A DNA stretch of 64,000 bases from Saccharopolyspora flava (GCF_900116135.1 NZ_FOZX01000006.1:295624-359623); one strand, 5' to 3'. Positions 30,752-38,635 are shown, counted from the stretch's first letter. Translations and numbers: made by a program. The notes: generated by a model not told the origin, from the sequence alone.

Positions 30752-31362
30752 CGCCGGTCTCGCTCCTCAGCCAGAAGGTCATCCACCGAAGCAGCGCCTT
30801 CCCGGTAGCGGCGGGCGATCTCGGCGTTGAGCCGATCCACGACCTGCTGGACCTCGCGGCGGCGCTGCGACACCGAGTCCTCCTCGGCGGTGTAGGCGCT
30901 CAGCGCCCGGTCCAGTTTCTCATCGGACAGCGACATCACGTCGGACAGGTCCACGTCGGAGACCAGCGCCTCCACGTGCCTGCGGTGCGCTTCCGCGCGC
31001 GAGGGCTCCGTGGTCTGGTAGCGGCCCGAGCCCATCGCCGGGCCCACCGCGTTGTCGGACAGGATGGCGACCAGCTGCTCGACCACCGACCGCGAACCGT
31101 CCTCGCGCCGCCTGCGCTGCTCCGCCCGCACGATGTCGATGCGCGCGTGCAGCACCCGGCGCAGGTAGGACAGGTCCGTCTCCTCCTGGGCGGCCTCGTC
31201 CCGCAGCGCGCGCACCTCGCCCAGCGCGTGCTGCTCGATGCCACTGGTGTAGTCCGGGGACAGGACCCTGTCGATGCGGCGCCGTCCACCCGGGCGGACT
31301 TCGATCACGTGGCCATCCTCCGGCAATTCGGTCGAGCTCGCCAACATTTCGGGTGATGTCAT
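30748..31362 (-). CDS. rsiG: RsiG, cyclic-di-GMP-dependent anti-sigma factor
   Basis: A 204-residue largely helical protein. In Streptomyces RsiG holds the sporulation sigma factor WhiG only when loaded with cyclic-di-GMP, through the signature E-x3-S-x2-R-x3-Q-x3-D on each helix of an antiparallel coiled coil. Here the second signature is exact (E161, S165, R168, Q172, D176), and the first is E61, S65, R68, H72, D76 with His in place of Gln. The ~100-residue spacing fits the two-helix hairpin. whiG is not in this window. The gene is the first of an operon with asparaginase. The family call is strong; ligand binding is inferred. Confidence 0.85.
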   Translation of the reverse strand: MTSPEMLASSTELPEDGHVIEVRPGGRRRIDRVLSPDYTSGIEQHALGEVRALRDEAAQEETDLSYLRRVLHARIDIVRAEQRRRREDGSRSVVEQLVAILSDNAVGPAMGSGRYQTTEPSRAEAHRRHVEALVSDVDLSDVMSLSDEKLDRALSAYTAEEDSVSQRRREVQQVVDRLNAEIARRYREGAASVDDLLAEERDRR

Positions 31363-31520
31363 TACGACAACAGTGTGACGCCGAACGTTCGATCAGCGTT
31401 CCTCAGTGGTCGCAACGACCCTGATCGGGCGATCGGCATGCCTCAAGGCATACCCGCCCTGTCAAATGCCGACGTCACTTGACGCGGAGAACTTGAGGAC
31501 CGTTACCGAACCTAATCTCA

Positions 31521-32663
31521 TCAGCGGCCGCGGAGCCGCTCCGCCGCCACCCGGCCGGGCGGCTCGCCGGTGTCCGGCGGGACCGAGTCCGGGTCGACCG
31601 CCGCGGCCACCGACCGCTCCTCCCCGGGATCGCCCGCCATCAGCTCCGCGTCCACCGGGGCCGAGCGCTTCAGCAGCGCCAGCGCCACAGGGCCGAGCTC
31701 GTGGTGCTGCACCACGCTGCCCACTCGGCCGACCTTGCGGTCGCCGTGCAGCACCGGATCGCCCGTCTCCGGCGAGACCTCCACCGAGCCGTCCAGGTGC
31801 AGCAGCACCATCCGGCGCGGCGGCTTGCCCACGTTGTGGACCTTCGCCACCGTCTCCTGACCCCGGTAGCAGCCCTTCGCGACGTGCGCCGCCAGGTGGA
31901 TCCAGCCCAGCTCGTGCGGGATCGCGCGGTCGTCGGTGTCCAGACCCACCCGCGGCCGCAGCGCCTCCACGCGCAGCGCCTCGAACGCCAACGTCCCCGA
32001 CGGCCGGATGCCGGCGTCGGTGAGCTTGAGCCACCAGTCCACCATCGACTCGCGCGGCACCAGCAGGTCGTAGGTCTGCACGGTGCGGAACGGCACGTTG
32101 CGCACGAACCCGCCGCCCGGCAGCCCGCGCACCTCGTACGCCCCCGACGGCACCTCGGTGAACCCGGCCAGGATCCCGCCCGCGTCCGGACCGATCGCGG
32201 TGAGCACCGCGAACTCCGACGTCGCGTCGCGCGGCTCCACCTTCGACCAGAACCGCATCGCGTCCAGGTACTGCAGCAGCGTCTGCCTGCCGTCCACGCC
32301 GATCGACGGCAGCGCGCTCGTGGCCTCCGCGCCCGCCTCGGTGTCCAGGTACACCACGCCCTCGTGGTGGGCCACCATCATGTGGCTGTCCACCCGGCCG
32401 TGCGTGTCCAGCACCAGCGCCTCGGTGCCCTGCCCCTCCGGCAGCTCCGTCAGGTGCTGCGAGAGCACCAGGTGCAGCCAGCTCAGCCGCTCCTCGCCCG
32501 GCACCGCGATGACCTCCCGGTGCGAGCGGTCCACCAGCACCGCCGAACGCGCCGCCGAGCGCTGCTCGGCGAACGGGTCGCCGAAGTGCCAGGGCACGCC
32601 GACGTCCACCGACTCCTCCGGCGCGGGCACCGCGCCCGGCAGATCCAGCAGGGGTGAAACCAT
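31521..32663 (-). CDS. ygfZ: YgfZ/GcvT-like folate-binding protein
   Basis: A 380-residue tetrahydrofolate-binding protein implicated in Fe-S cluster maintenance in bacteria and mitochondria. The YgfZ hallmark KGCYRGQETVAKVHN is present (around residue 265), preceded by a GcvT-like fold (RSAVLVDRSHREVIAVPG, FEALRVEALRPRVGLDTDD). ATG 32663 has an AGGAG site. It corresponds to Rv0811c. The Fur-family gene lies 38 bases upstream on the same strand and may be co-transcribed with it. Confidence 0.88.
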   Translation of the reverse strand: MVSPLLDLPGAVPAPEESVDVGVPWHFGDPFAEQRSAARSAVLVDRSHREVIAVPGEERLSWLHLVLSQHLTELPEGQGTEALVLDTHGRVDSHMMVAHHEGVVYLDTEAGAEATSALPSIGVDGRQTLLQYLDAMRFWSKVEPRDATSEFAVLTAIGPDAGGILAGFTEVPSGAYEVRGLPGGGFVRNVPFRTVQTYDLLVPRESMVDWWLKLTDAGIRPSGTLAFEALRVEALRPRVGLDTDDRAIPHELGWIHLAAHVAKGCYRGQETVAKVHNVGKPPRRMVLLHLDGSVEVSPETGDPVLHGDRKVGRVGSVVQHHELGPVALALLKRSAPVDAELMAGDPGEERSVAAAVDPDSVPPDTGEPPGRVAAERLRGR

Positions 32664-32701
32664 CAGCGCTCCTTGAATCACGTGCTCGTCCGACACCGGG
32701 T

Positions 32702-33130
32702 TCAGCCGATGTCGGCGTTCCGGCATTCCCGGCAGGTGCCGGACAACGCCAGGTGCGTGGCGTCGAGAGCGAACCCGTGCTCGCGGAGCAGCTTGTCCGC
32801 CAGCTCGTCCATCGTCTCGATCGCCACCTCGTCGATCCGCCCGCAGCGGTGGCACGCCAGGTGGACGTGCTCGTGCTCCTCGGCCGAGTAGGTCGGCGCG
32901 CCGTGCCCCAGGTGCGTGTGCCGCACCAGCCCCAGCTGCTCCAGCAGGTCGAGCGCCCGGTAGATGGTGGTGATGTTGATCGTCGGCGCGGTGTCCTGCA
33001 CCTTCTTGCACACCTGCTCGGGCGTGGCGTGGCCCAGCTCGCGCACGGCGTCGAGCACCATCTGGCGCTGCGGCGTCATGCGCATGCCGCGTTGGTGCAA
33101 GGTGCTGCGCAGCGATCCCTGGTCGCTCAA
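32702..33130 (-). CDS. Fur-family metalloregulator
   Basis: A 142-residue Fur-superfamily repressor: an N-terminal winged helix (MRMTPQRQMVLDAVRELGHA, NITTIYRALDLLEQLGLV), a metal-site region (HTHLGHGAP, EHEHVHLAC) and two CxxC pairs (CHRC, CREC) for structural zinc. TTG 33130 is the likely start with AGGAG 7 bases upstream. Synteny with ygfZ and the His-rich EHEHVH segment suggest the nickel-responsive Nur branch known from Streptomyces, but Fur or Zur cannot be excluded. Confidence 0.87.
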   Translation of the reverse strand: MSDQGSLRSTLHQRGMRMTPQRQMVLDAVRELGHATPEQVCKKVQDTAPTINITTIYRALDLLEQLGLVRHTHLGHGAPTYSAEEHEHVHLACHRCGRIDEVAIETMDELADKLLREHGFALDATHLALSGTCRECRNADIG

Positions 33131-33214
33131 TGCCCGCTCCTGTGCTCGGCGCGAATCCCCTTCGATCGTAACCTCCGGGCGCGGCGCCGGATCTGGACGC
33201 TCTACGCTCGCGGC

Positions 33215-34063
33215 ATGCGCGTACTGGCACTTCTGGACGGGACCCTCGCCGACCCCGAGGCACCGCTGTTCCGCGCCGACGACCTCGGCGTGATGCGGGG
33301 CGACGGCTGCTTCGAGACGATCCTGGTCGTCAACCGCGAACCGCGCGAGCTCGGCCCGCACCTGGACCGCATGGAGCGCTCGGCGCGGCTCATGCAGATG
33401 CCGCTGCCGGACCGCCAGGCCTGGGAACGCGCAGGTCAAGCCGTCATCGACGCCTGGCCGTGGGACGACGAACCCGAGATGGGCCTCAAGTTCGTCTGCA
33501 CCCGCGGCATCGACGGCGGCGACGGCACCCCGCACGGCTTCGCGATGGGCATGGACGTCGGCCCCGAGACCAAGCGCAAGCGCGACCACGGCGTCGAGGT
33601 CGTGACCCTGGACCGCGGCTACCCCTCGGACCTGATGGAGCGCGCCCCCTGGCTGCTGCTCTCGGCCAAGACCCTGTCCTACGCGGTCAACATGGCCGCC
33701 CTCCGCGAAGCCGAATCGCGCGGCGCCGACGAGGTCATCTTCACCTCGAGCGACGGTGTGGTGCTGGAAGGGCCGACCTCGACCGTCGTGCTCGCCCAGG
33801 GCCGGAAGCTGCTGACCACCCCGCCGACCTCGGGGGTTCTCCAGGGGACGACGCAGGGGGCTCTCTTCCGTGCTGCTGAGGCGGCCGGGTGGGAGACCGA
33901 GGTCGTCAACTTCCCCGTGTCGGCTCTGTTCGAGTCCGATGGGGTGTGGCTGGCGTCCAGCATTCGGAAGATCACGCAGGTGCGGGCGGTTGATGGGGCG
34001 TCGATCAAGGCAGACGAAGCCCTGCACACCGACATCGCTGGGCTTTATGAGTCGAATTATTGA
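33215..34063 (+). CDS. Class IV aminotransferase / aminodeoxychorismate lyase
   Basis: A 282-residue PLP fold-type IV enzyme corresponding to Rv0812. The PLP lysine is K152 (LLSAKTLSYAVN), with DEVIFTSSDGVVLEGPTSTVV and TPPTSGVLQGTTQGAL as the other cofactor segments. The family includes PabC, which makes 4-aminobenzoate for folate, and D-amino acid aminotransferases; PabC is favoured by synteny. It diverges from the Fur gene by 84 bases and is followed by the ~168-nt structured repeat. Confidence 0.85.
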   Translation: MRVLALLDGTLADPEAPLFRADDLGVMRGDGCFETILVVNREPRELGPHLDRMERSARLMQMPLPDRQAWERAGQAVIDAWPWDDEPEMGLKFVCTRGIDGGDGTPHGFAMGMDVGPETKRKRDHGVEVVTLDRGYPSDLMERAPWLLLSAKTLSYAVNMAALREAESRGADEVIFTSSDGVVLEGPTSTVVLAQGRKLLTTPPTSGVLQGTTQGALFRAAEAAGWETEVVNFPVSALFESDGVWLASSIRKITQVRAVDGASIKADEALHTDIAGLYESNY

Positions 34064-34141
34064 GGTTGACGGTGTGGTCCGTCTGGCTGCTTCAGCGCGG
34101 GTGATCTGGGGTTTCGTCTACTGACAAGACTCCGTGGTCAC

Positions 34142-34310
34142 CTTGCTTGGCGGTGCCAGAAGCGGAACCTGACACGCCTTCTGGCTCCGGGATCCGAGGC
34201 TTATGTATGCCGATACACGACACGTCGGCTGTCCTCCCCAGAAGACGTGTCAGAACCCGCGGCGGTGCCGGTTGCTCAGGTGGGGTACTGAGAAACCGGC
34301 TTCGCCGGTT
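34142..34310 (+). repeat. ~168-nt structured intergenic repeat, copy 1
   Basis: A 127-nt core (34142-34268) starts CTTGCTTGGCGGTGC and ends CCCGCGGCGGTGC. It contains arms AACCTGACACG and CGTGTCAGAACC around a TGTAT/ATACA hairpin. After 25 nt comes the terminal hairpin AACCGGC-TTC-GCCGGTT (34294-34310). It is nearly identical to copy 3 at 46403. It lies 78 bases after the aminotransferase stop. An open frame runs through it but is not preserved between copies. Confidence 0.85.
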
Positions 34311-34353
34311 GCCTGACGAGACTTCTGTCCCCGGCCTTCGGCCTTCTCGGGTG

Positions 34354-34995
34354 TCAGCCGACGACTCGGTCGAGCTTGGCTGAGAGGCGGGGCTGGAGTT
34401 CGTGCTCGGAGGTGGCTCGTTCCTCGACGTAGGCGAGGGCGCCGTCGACTACTCCGTAGAGGCGGCTGGCCGCGGTGACGTCCTCGGCGCTCGGGGAGCG
34501 CAGGACCGCGTCCGAGCCGAACTCCCAGGTCGTGGTGTTGCGGGGAGTGCCGATGAGCAGCTCGGTCACGCCGGTCTCGTGCGTCAGCAGGAACTCGATC
34601 GTGTCGTCCGGCTGCGGGCGCAGGAAGCCCTGCTCGCGGAACGCCGGCGCGACGACGTTGCCGCCCTCGCCGTCCAGCTTCCAGGCGCGGGACTCGTAGA
34701 TCAGGAACGGGCGACCGTCGTGGGAGATCGTCACCTGCTGGATGAACCGGTAGGTCTCCTCCAGCGACGGGTGCGAGGCCTCGCCCTCACCGCGCCACAC
34801 GCCGACCAGCGGCAGCAGCGACAGGCAGGCGTCATCCAGCGACGGGCCCATCCGCAGGTTCGCGGTGTCGCCCTCGCCGGGGAGGTCGTCGAACTCGGGG
34901 ACGTTGAGCTCCCGAGTGATCTTGGCTCGTTCCGCCGCAGCGGCCACTGCGGCGTCGCCGCTGCCCGGCTGCGGTTCGTTCGGCGTTGCAGTCAT
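34354..34995 (-). CDS. Nitrobindin-like FABP-family protein
   Basis: A 213-residue lipocalin-like beta-barrel of the nitrobindin/FABP family (Rv0813c in M. tuberculosis). The N-terminal ~50 residues are a helical extension. The barrel begins LVGVWRGEGEASHP (the GxWxGxG motif), followed by FIQQVTISHDGRPFLIYESRAW, and a family-typical C-terminus with His in SEHELQPRLSAKL that may be the haem ligand. Characterised relatives bind ferric haem and isomerise peroxynitrite. Confidence 0.85.
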   Translation of the reverse strand: MTATPNEPQPGSGDAAVAAAAERAKITRELNVPEFDDLPGEGDTANLRMGPSLDDACLSLLPLVGVWRGEGEASHPSLEETYRFIQQVTISHDGRPFLIYESRAWKLDGEGGNVVAPAFREQGFLRPQPDDTIEFLLTHETGVTELLIGTPRNTTTWEFGSDAVLRSPSAEDVTAASRLYGVVDGALAYVEERATSEHELQPRLSAKLDRVVG

Positions 34996-35022
34996 CGCGT
35001 TGAGGCTACAACGAGGCCCTGG

Positions 35023-35133
35023 TCAGTCGTTGAACAGGCGGTACACCACGTAGAAGGCGAACCAGATGGTCGCCACCGCGGCGAGCCCGACGAGCGTGAC
35101 GAGGCCGTAGTGCATGAAGTCCAGGAGTTCCAC
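35023..35133 (-). CDS. 36-residue single-pass membrane protein
   Basis: A short reading frame from GTG 35133 encodes MELLDFMHYGLVT, a hydrophobic helix (LVGLAAVATIWFAFYVV) and a basic-acidic tail (YRLFND). One membrane span fills most of the protein. Similar tiny proteins occur in other actinobacteria, but I cannot name one. No good ribosome site precedes it, so it could be leaderless. It lies upstream of the nitrobindin-like gene, ending 27 bases before its start. Confidence 0.5.
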   Translation of the reverse strand: MELLDFMHYGLVTLVGLAAVATIWFAFYVVYRLFND

Positions 35134-35252
35134 GCGCAAAGGATAACCACGCCGACGCCCCGGCGGAGTGTGGCGTGCGGCATGATCGGCGTGCCGCGCG
35201 GTCGGTGCAGGCCGCTGAACACCAGGAACGTCAGAGCCGGGACGAGGATCAC

Positions 35253-35996
35253 ATGGACTTCGAGACGCTGCGCGAGCGCGCGCTGGCCTACCGCGAGGAG
35301 CTGCTGGCCCGCAAGGACGAGATCGCTCCGGCCGACTTCGGGTGGTACCCGTACGACACGATGGCCAACATCTTCCACCTGGACGCCCTGCTCGGCGGCG
35401 AGAACCGGCAGGTCTTCGACCGCATCGCGGGCACCCGCATCGCCGACATCGGCGCCGCCGACGGCGACTTCGGGTTCTTCCTGGAGGACGAGCTGGGCTG
35501 CGAGGTCGACCTGATCGACAACGCGCCCACCAACTTCAACGGCCTGCGCGGCGCCCGGCGCCTGGTGGCGGAGCTGCCCTCGAAGGCCCAGGTGCACGAG
35601 ATCGACCTCGACGCCCAGTTCCGGCTGCCCGCCGAGCACTACGGCGCGGTGTTCTTCCTCGGCCTGCTCTACCACCTGAAGAACCCGTTCCTGGTGCTGG
35701 AGCGGCTGGCCGAGCGCGCCGAGCTGTGCTTCGTGTCCACCCGCGTCGCCCAGGTCACCCCGGACGGCACCCGCATCGCCGGCCAGCCGGTCGCCTACCT
35801 GCTCGACCCGGCCGAGGCCAACAACGACGCCACCAACTTCTGGATCTTCAGCGAGACCGGCCTGCGCCGCCTGTTCGACCGCACCGGCTGGGACGTCGTC
35901 GAGTTCACCACCGTCGGCTGCCGGGAGGACTCCGACCCCCGCACCCCCGACCGCGACGAGCGCGCCTTCGCGCTGCTGCGCTCCCGCAAGGCCTGA
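35253..35996 (+). CDS. SAM-dependent methyltransferase, DUF1698/CmoB-like
   Basis: A 247-residue class I methyltransferase. Residues near 50-70 carry motif I (RIADIGAADGDFGFFLE) with LGCEVDLIDNAP as motif II, and AVFFLGLLYHLKNPFLVLERLA as the post-motif typical of the DUF1698/CmoB-like group. The substrate is unknown. ATG 35253 is preceded by GAGG. It ends at a strong bidirectional terminator shared with the convergent sseC gene. Confidence 0.82.
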   Translation: MDFETLRERALAYREELLARKDEIAPADFGWYPYDTMANIFHLDALLGGENRQVFDRIAGTRIADIGAADGDFGFFLEDELGCEVDLIDNAPTNFNGLRGARRLVAELPSKAQVHEIDLDAQFRLPAEHYGAVFFLGLLYHLKNPFLVLERLAERAELCFVSTRVAQVTPDGTRIAGQPVAYLLDPAEANNDATNFWIFSETGLRRLFDRTGWDVVEFTTVGCREDSDPRTPDRDERAFALLRSRKA

Positions 35997-36029
35997 CGCC
36001 CGAGACCCGGCAGGCGGGGCCCGGCACGA

Positions 36030-36066
36030 CGAAGGGCCGGCACCTCGGTGAGGTGCCGGCCCTTCG
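36030..36066. terminator. Bidirectional terminator between methyltransferase and sseC
   Basis: A near-perfect 16-17-bp stem (arm starting CGAAGGGCCGGCACCTC) with a short loop fills the gap between convergent genes. Confidence 0.85.
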
Positions 36067-36077
36067 GGTCGATCAGA

Positions 36078-36377
36078 TCAGGCGACCGCGATGTCCACCG
36101 CGTGCACGCCCGCGCCGGTCGGGGAGACCTGGGACTCGCCCTTGCCGCTGCGGTGCAGCGCGCGGACGGTCCAGTCGCCCGGGGCGGCGTAGAACCGGAA
36201 GTCGCCCTCCTCGGAGGTCACGACCTCCGCGGTGAACTCACCGGAGGAGTCCAGCAGGCGGACGAAAGCCCCGCCGACGGGCGACTCCCCGGACCGCACC
36301 TTGCCGGCCACGACGACCTGGTCGGTGGCCTCGTCGACCGCGGTTGCCGACTGCTGCGGCGCTCCGCATCCACTCAT
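36078..36377 (-). CDS. sseC: DUF1416 protein, SseC-like
   Basis: A 99-residue protein starting MSGCGAPQQS, with a beta-sandwich body (VVVAGKVRSGESPVGGAFVRL, EGDFRFYAAPGDWTVRALH). It matches DUF1416/SseC, always paired with the CysA-type thiosulfate sulfurtransferase in actinobacteria (Rv0814c-Rv0815c). Its role in sulfur metabolism is unproven; it may carry or receive sulfur through the N-terminal Cys4. ATG 36377 has AGGAG upstream; an ATG three codons earlier is also possible. It is the last gene of the DUF4395-cysA-sseC operon. Confidence 0.9.
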   Translation of the reverse strand: MSGCGAPQQSATAVDEATDQVVVAGKVRSGESPVGGAFVRLLDSSGEFTAEVVTSEEGDFRFYAAPGDWTVRALHRSGKGESQVSPTGAGVHAVDIAVA

Positions 36378-36411
36378 GACACGCACTCCTTGCTCGGTGT
36401 TACCGGGGTGA

Positions 36412-37251
36412 TCAGGCCTCGGACGGGTTCTCGATCGGCACGCCGATCAGCGAGCCGTACTCGGTCCAGGAACCGTCGTAGTTCTTGACGTTCTTGTTGC
36501 CCAGCAGCTCGCGCAGCACGAACCAGGTGTGCGAGGAGCGCTCGCCGATGCGGCAGTAGGCGATGGTGTCCTTGCTGGTGTCCAGCCCGGCCTCGCCGTA
36601 GATCTCCTTGAGCTCCTCGTCGGAGCGGAAGGTGCCGTCCTCGTTCGCGGCCTTGCTCCACGGCACGTTGATCGCGCTCGGGATGTGGCCACCGCGCTGC
36701 GCGGCCTCCTGCGGCAGGTGCGCCGGGGCCAGCAGCTTGCCGGAGAACTCGTCGGGCGAGCGGACGTCGACCAGGTTCTTCTTGCCGATGGCGTCGACGA
36801 CCTCGTCGCGGAACGCGCGGATCGAGGTGTCCGGCTCCTGGGCCTTGTAGGTGGTGGCCGACTTGGTCGGCTCGTCCTTGGTCAGCTCGCGGCCGTCGAG
36901 CTCCCACTTCTTGCGGCCGCCGTCGATCAGCTTGACGTCGCTGTGGCCGTAGAGCTTGAAGTACCAGTAGGCGTAGGCGGCGAACCAGTTGTTGTTGCCG
37001 CCGTAGAGCACCACGGTGTCGTCGTTGCTGATGCCCTTGGCCGACAGCAGCTTCTCGAAGCCCTCGCGGTCGACGAAGTCCCGGCGCACCGGGTCCTGCA
37101 GGTCGTTCCGCCAGTCCAGCTTGATGGCGCCCGGGATGTGGCCGCCGTCGTAAGCGGTGGTGTCCTCGTCCACCTCGGCGAACACCACGCCGGGGGTGTT
37201 CAGGTTCTCCTCGGCCCACTCCGTGGAGACCAGGACGTCTGCGCGGCTCAT
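36412..37251 (-). CDS. cysA: Thiosulfate sulfurtransferase (two-domain rhodanese)
   Basis: A 279-residue tandem rhodanese. The inactive N-terminal domain (AYDGGHIPGAIKLDW) precedes the catalytic domain with C233 in the loop CRIGERSS. It transfers sulfane sulfur from thiosulfate or a similar donor to thiols or cyanide. Despite the mycobacterial name cysA2, it is not the sulfate ABC ATPase. ATG 37251 has GGAG upstream. It lies 35 bases after DUF4395 and 34 before sseC, forming one operon, probably controlled by the cysteine leader at 37863-37928. Confidence 0.93.
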   Translation of the reverse strand: MSRADVLVSTEWAEENLNTPGVVFAEVDEDTTAYDGGHIPGAIKLDWRNDLQDPVRRDFVDREGFEKLLSAKGISNDDTVVLYGGNNNWFAAYAYWYFKLYGHSDVKLIDGGRKKWELDGRELTKDEPTKSATTYKAQEPDTSIRAFRDEVVDAIGKKNLVDVRSPDEFSGKLLAPAHLPQEAAQRGGHIPSAINVPWSKAANEDGTFRSDEELKEIYGEAGLDTSKDTIAYCRIGERSSHTWFVLRELLGNKNVKNYDGSWTEYGSLIGVPIENPSEA

Positions 37252-37286
37252 CGAGCGACTCCTTCGTTGATCTTCGAACTTCGGTT

Positions 37287-37730
37287 TCAGTCTGCTGTGG
37301 ACGCCCCGGCCGGCGCGAACCGGCGGAGCACCAGGTACATCTGGCATCCGAGGCAGTAGCCGAACACCGCGTTGAGCAGTGCCGCCACCAGGGCGAAGGC
37401 GTTCGCCACGATGCCGAGGGTGGTCAGGTCCGCCGCGTAGCCGATGGTGGCCACGAGAGCGAAGGTGAAACCGACCCCTTGCGAGAAGCGGACGGGTTCG
37501 GGGGCTTCCCGGTCTTCCGGGGCGATCGGCGCCAACCGGGGCTGCACGGCGCTCCGGTAGAGGGCACCCCACGGGTTCAATCCCATGCCGATGAACGCGC
37601 ACAGACCGAACAGAACCATCTGGGCCGCCATCACGCGCCAGCTCGTGGTGACCAGACCCAGCGCGAGGATCGCGCTGGTGATCGCCGCGGTGAACCGAAC
37701 ACCTCGCGGGTCGAGCGTCGTGACAGACAT
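37287..37730 (-). CDS. DUF4395 membrane protein
   Basis: A 147-residue membrane protein with about four spans: two N-terminal (FTAAITSAILALGLVTT, MVLFGLCAFIGMG) and two C-terminal (GFTFALVATIGYAADL, IVANAFALVAALLNAVFGYC). It ends with the family's Cys pair CLGCQMYLVL. DUF4395 proteins are co-encoded with thiosulfate sulfurtransferases in actinobacteria and are proposed to act in sulfur handling or transport; the function is unproven. It is the first full gene of the operon downstream of the cysteine leader peptide. Confidence 0.88.
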   Translation of the reverse strand: MSVTTLDPRGVRFTAAITSAILALGLVTTSWRVMAAQMVLFGLCAFIGMGLNPWGALYRSAVQPRLAPIAPEDREAPEPVRFSQGVGFTFALVATIGYAADLTTLGIVANAFALVAALLNAVFGYCLGCQMYLVLRRFAPAGASTAD

Positions 37731-37862
37731 TCTTCGAAGGCCTCCTGACGATGTGGACTGGGTCTGCCGAGTCCGTCAGGCGGTCGAGGGCGCACGCCGG
37801 CGAGAGCCATGAGGGCATGACGAGGCCGTGCAGGAGCGCGTACTACCGCCCGGTCAGTGCCA

Positions 37863-37928
37863 TCAACACAGGCTGCTACCCACGCGGCAGAGATCAACCG
37901 CGCGCCTTCGGGTCAGCAGTACATGCAC
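37863..37928 (-). CDS. Leaderless cysteine leader peptide
   Basis: A 21-residue open frame from GTG 37928 reads VHVLLTRRRAVDLCRVGSSL then Cys and stop. It closely fits the actinobacterial 'putative leader peptide' pattern (Thr-x-Arg-Arg-x-Val-Asp-Leu-Cys-Arg-Val with a terminal Cys) placed before sulfur genes. It has no ribosome site; instead TAATCT ends 7 bases before the start codon, as expected for a leaderless message. Such peptides act as cysteine-responsive attenuators in mycobacteria, before the matching DUF4395-sulfurtransferase operon. The peptide call is strong on motif; the attenuation is inferred. Confidence 0.78.
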   Translation of the reverse strand: MHVLLTRRRAVDLCRVGSSLC

Positions 37929-37935
37929 GCCCGGC

Positions 37936-37941
37936 AGATTA
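37936..37941 (-). promoter_or_regulatory. -10 element of the leaderless cysteine-leader promoter
   Basis: TAATCT on the minus strand, 7 bases before the GTG of the leader peptide. No good -35 box is visible. Confidence 0.55.
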
Positions 37942-38006
37942 CCCGGATAGACCGATCGCCGGGAAGAACGTTCATACAGTGGGACGGGCCTTGTAGAGCA
38001 ACTCGT

Positions 38007-38174
38007 CTTGCTTGGCGGTGCGGGTAGCGGAACCTGACACGCCGCCTGGACTCCGTGCGCCACTCCTGATGTATGCCAATACACGGCGTCGCGGCGTACT
38101 CGCCAGACGACGTGTCAGAACCCGCGGCGGTGCGAGCTGCTCGGGTGGTGGAAGAGATCACGGCTCCGCCGTGA
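38007..38174 (+). repeat. ~168-nt structured intergenic repeat, copy 2
   Basis: The core 38007-38133 has the same 127-nt length as copies 1 and 3 and the same outer arms and TGTATGCCAATACA centre, but the sequence between differs. The terminal hairpin at 38158-38174 is TCACGGC-TCC-GCCGTGA, a different but perfectly paired stem at the same place as AACCGGC-TTC-GCCGGTT in the other copies. It lies between thiX and the cysteine leader, opposite in direction to both. Confidence 0.8.
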
Positions 38175-38197
38175 GCGGCTCGGGGTCCGTTACCAGG

Positions 38198-38635
38198 TCA
38201 GAGGTGCGGCTCGATGGCTTCGGCGAGGGCCGCGGGGCGCGGCACGCCTCCGATGCGGAACAGCTCGCGGCCCGCGTCGTCGAGGACCAGGGTCGTCGGG
38301 GTGGTGTGCACCCGCAGCGGAGTGGACCACTCGGGGTGATCGGTGAGATCCACCTCGACGTGCCTGACCCGGTCGTCCTTGCCCGCGAAGTCCGCCAGCA
38401 GGATGCGGGTGTGCCGGCACGGCTGGCAGAAGGTGGTCGACAGCTGCAGCAGCGTCACCCGCGCGTCCGGGTCCGGGGCGTCGGCGAGCTGCTGCTTGAG
38501 CCCGTCCGGGAACTGGTCGGTCACGATCTCCTCACCCCCGCTGCTGCGCACCTTGCCCTGCCGCGCCTGCCACACCAGGCCCAGCACCAGCGCCACCGGC
38601 ACCACGACCAGCAGCGCGATCACGCCCGGGCTCAT
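38198..38635 (-). CDS. Membrane-anchored thioredoxin-like protein
   Basis: A 145-residue protein with an N-terminal membrane anchor (VIALLVVVPVALVLGLVW) and a thioredoxin fold whose active site is C70-QP-C73 (TTFCQPCRH), with the cis-Pro segment HTTPTTLVL. The WCGPC tryptophan is replaced, so its redox potential is likely unusual. It corresponds to Rv0816c (thiX). ATG 38635 overlaps the lmeA stop by 4 bases, so it is the third gene of a hydrolase-lmeA-thiX operon. Confidence 0.88.
   Translation of the reverse strand: MSPGVIALLVVVPVALVLGLVWQARQGKVRSSGGEEIVTDQFPDGLKQQLADAPDPDARVTLLQLSTTFCQPCRHTRILLADFAGKDDRVRHVEVDLTDHPEWSTPLRVHTTPTTLVLDDAGRELFRIGGVPRPAALAEAIEPHL

Noticed and set aside
34147..34383. 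Short frames with EPDTPSGSGIRG and RRRVRTRGG inside the structured repeat
   Set aside because: The frame is not conserved between repeat copies in a way that suggests coding; DNA/RNA pairing explains the similarity.
37913..37975. 20-residue frame ending CRACMYC as the cysteine leader
   Set aside because: It lacks both a ribosome site and a well-placed -10; the overlapping 37863-37928 frame fits the known leader motif and a leaderless promoter better.
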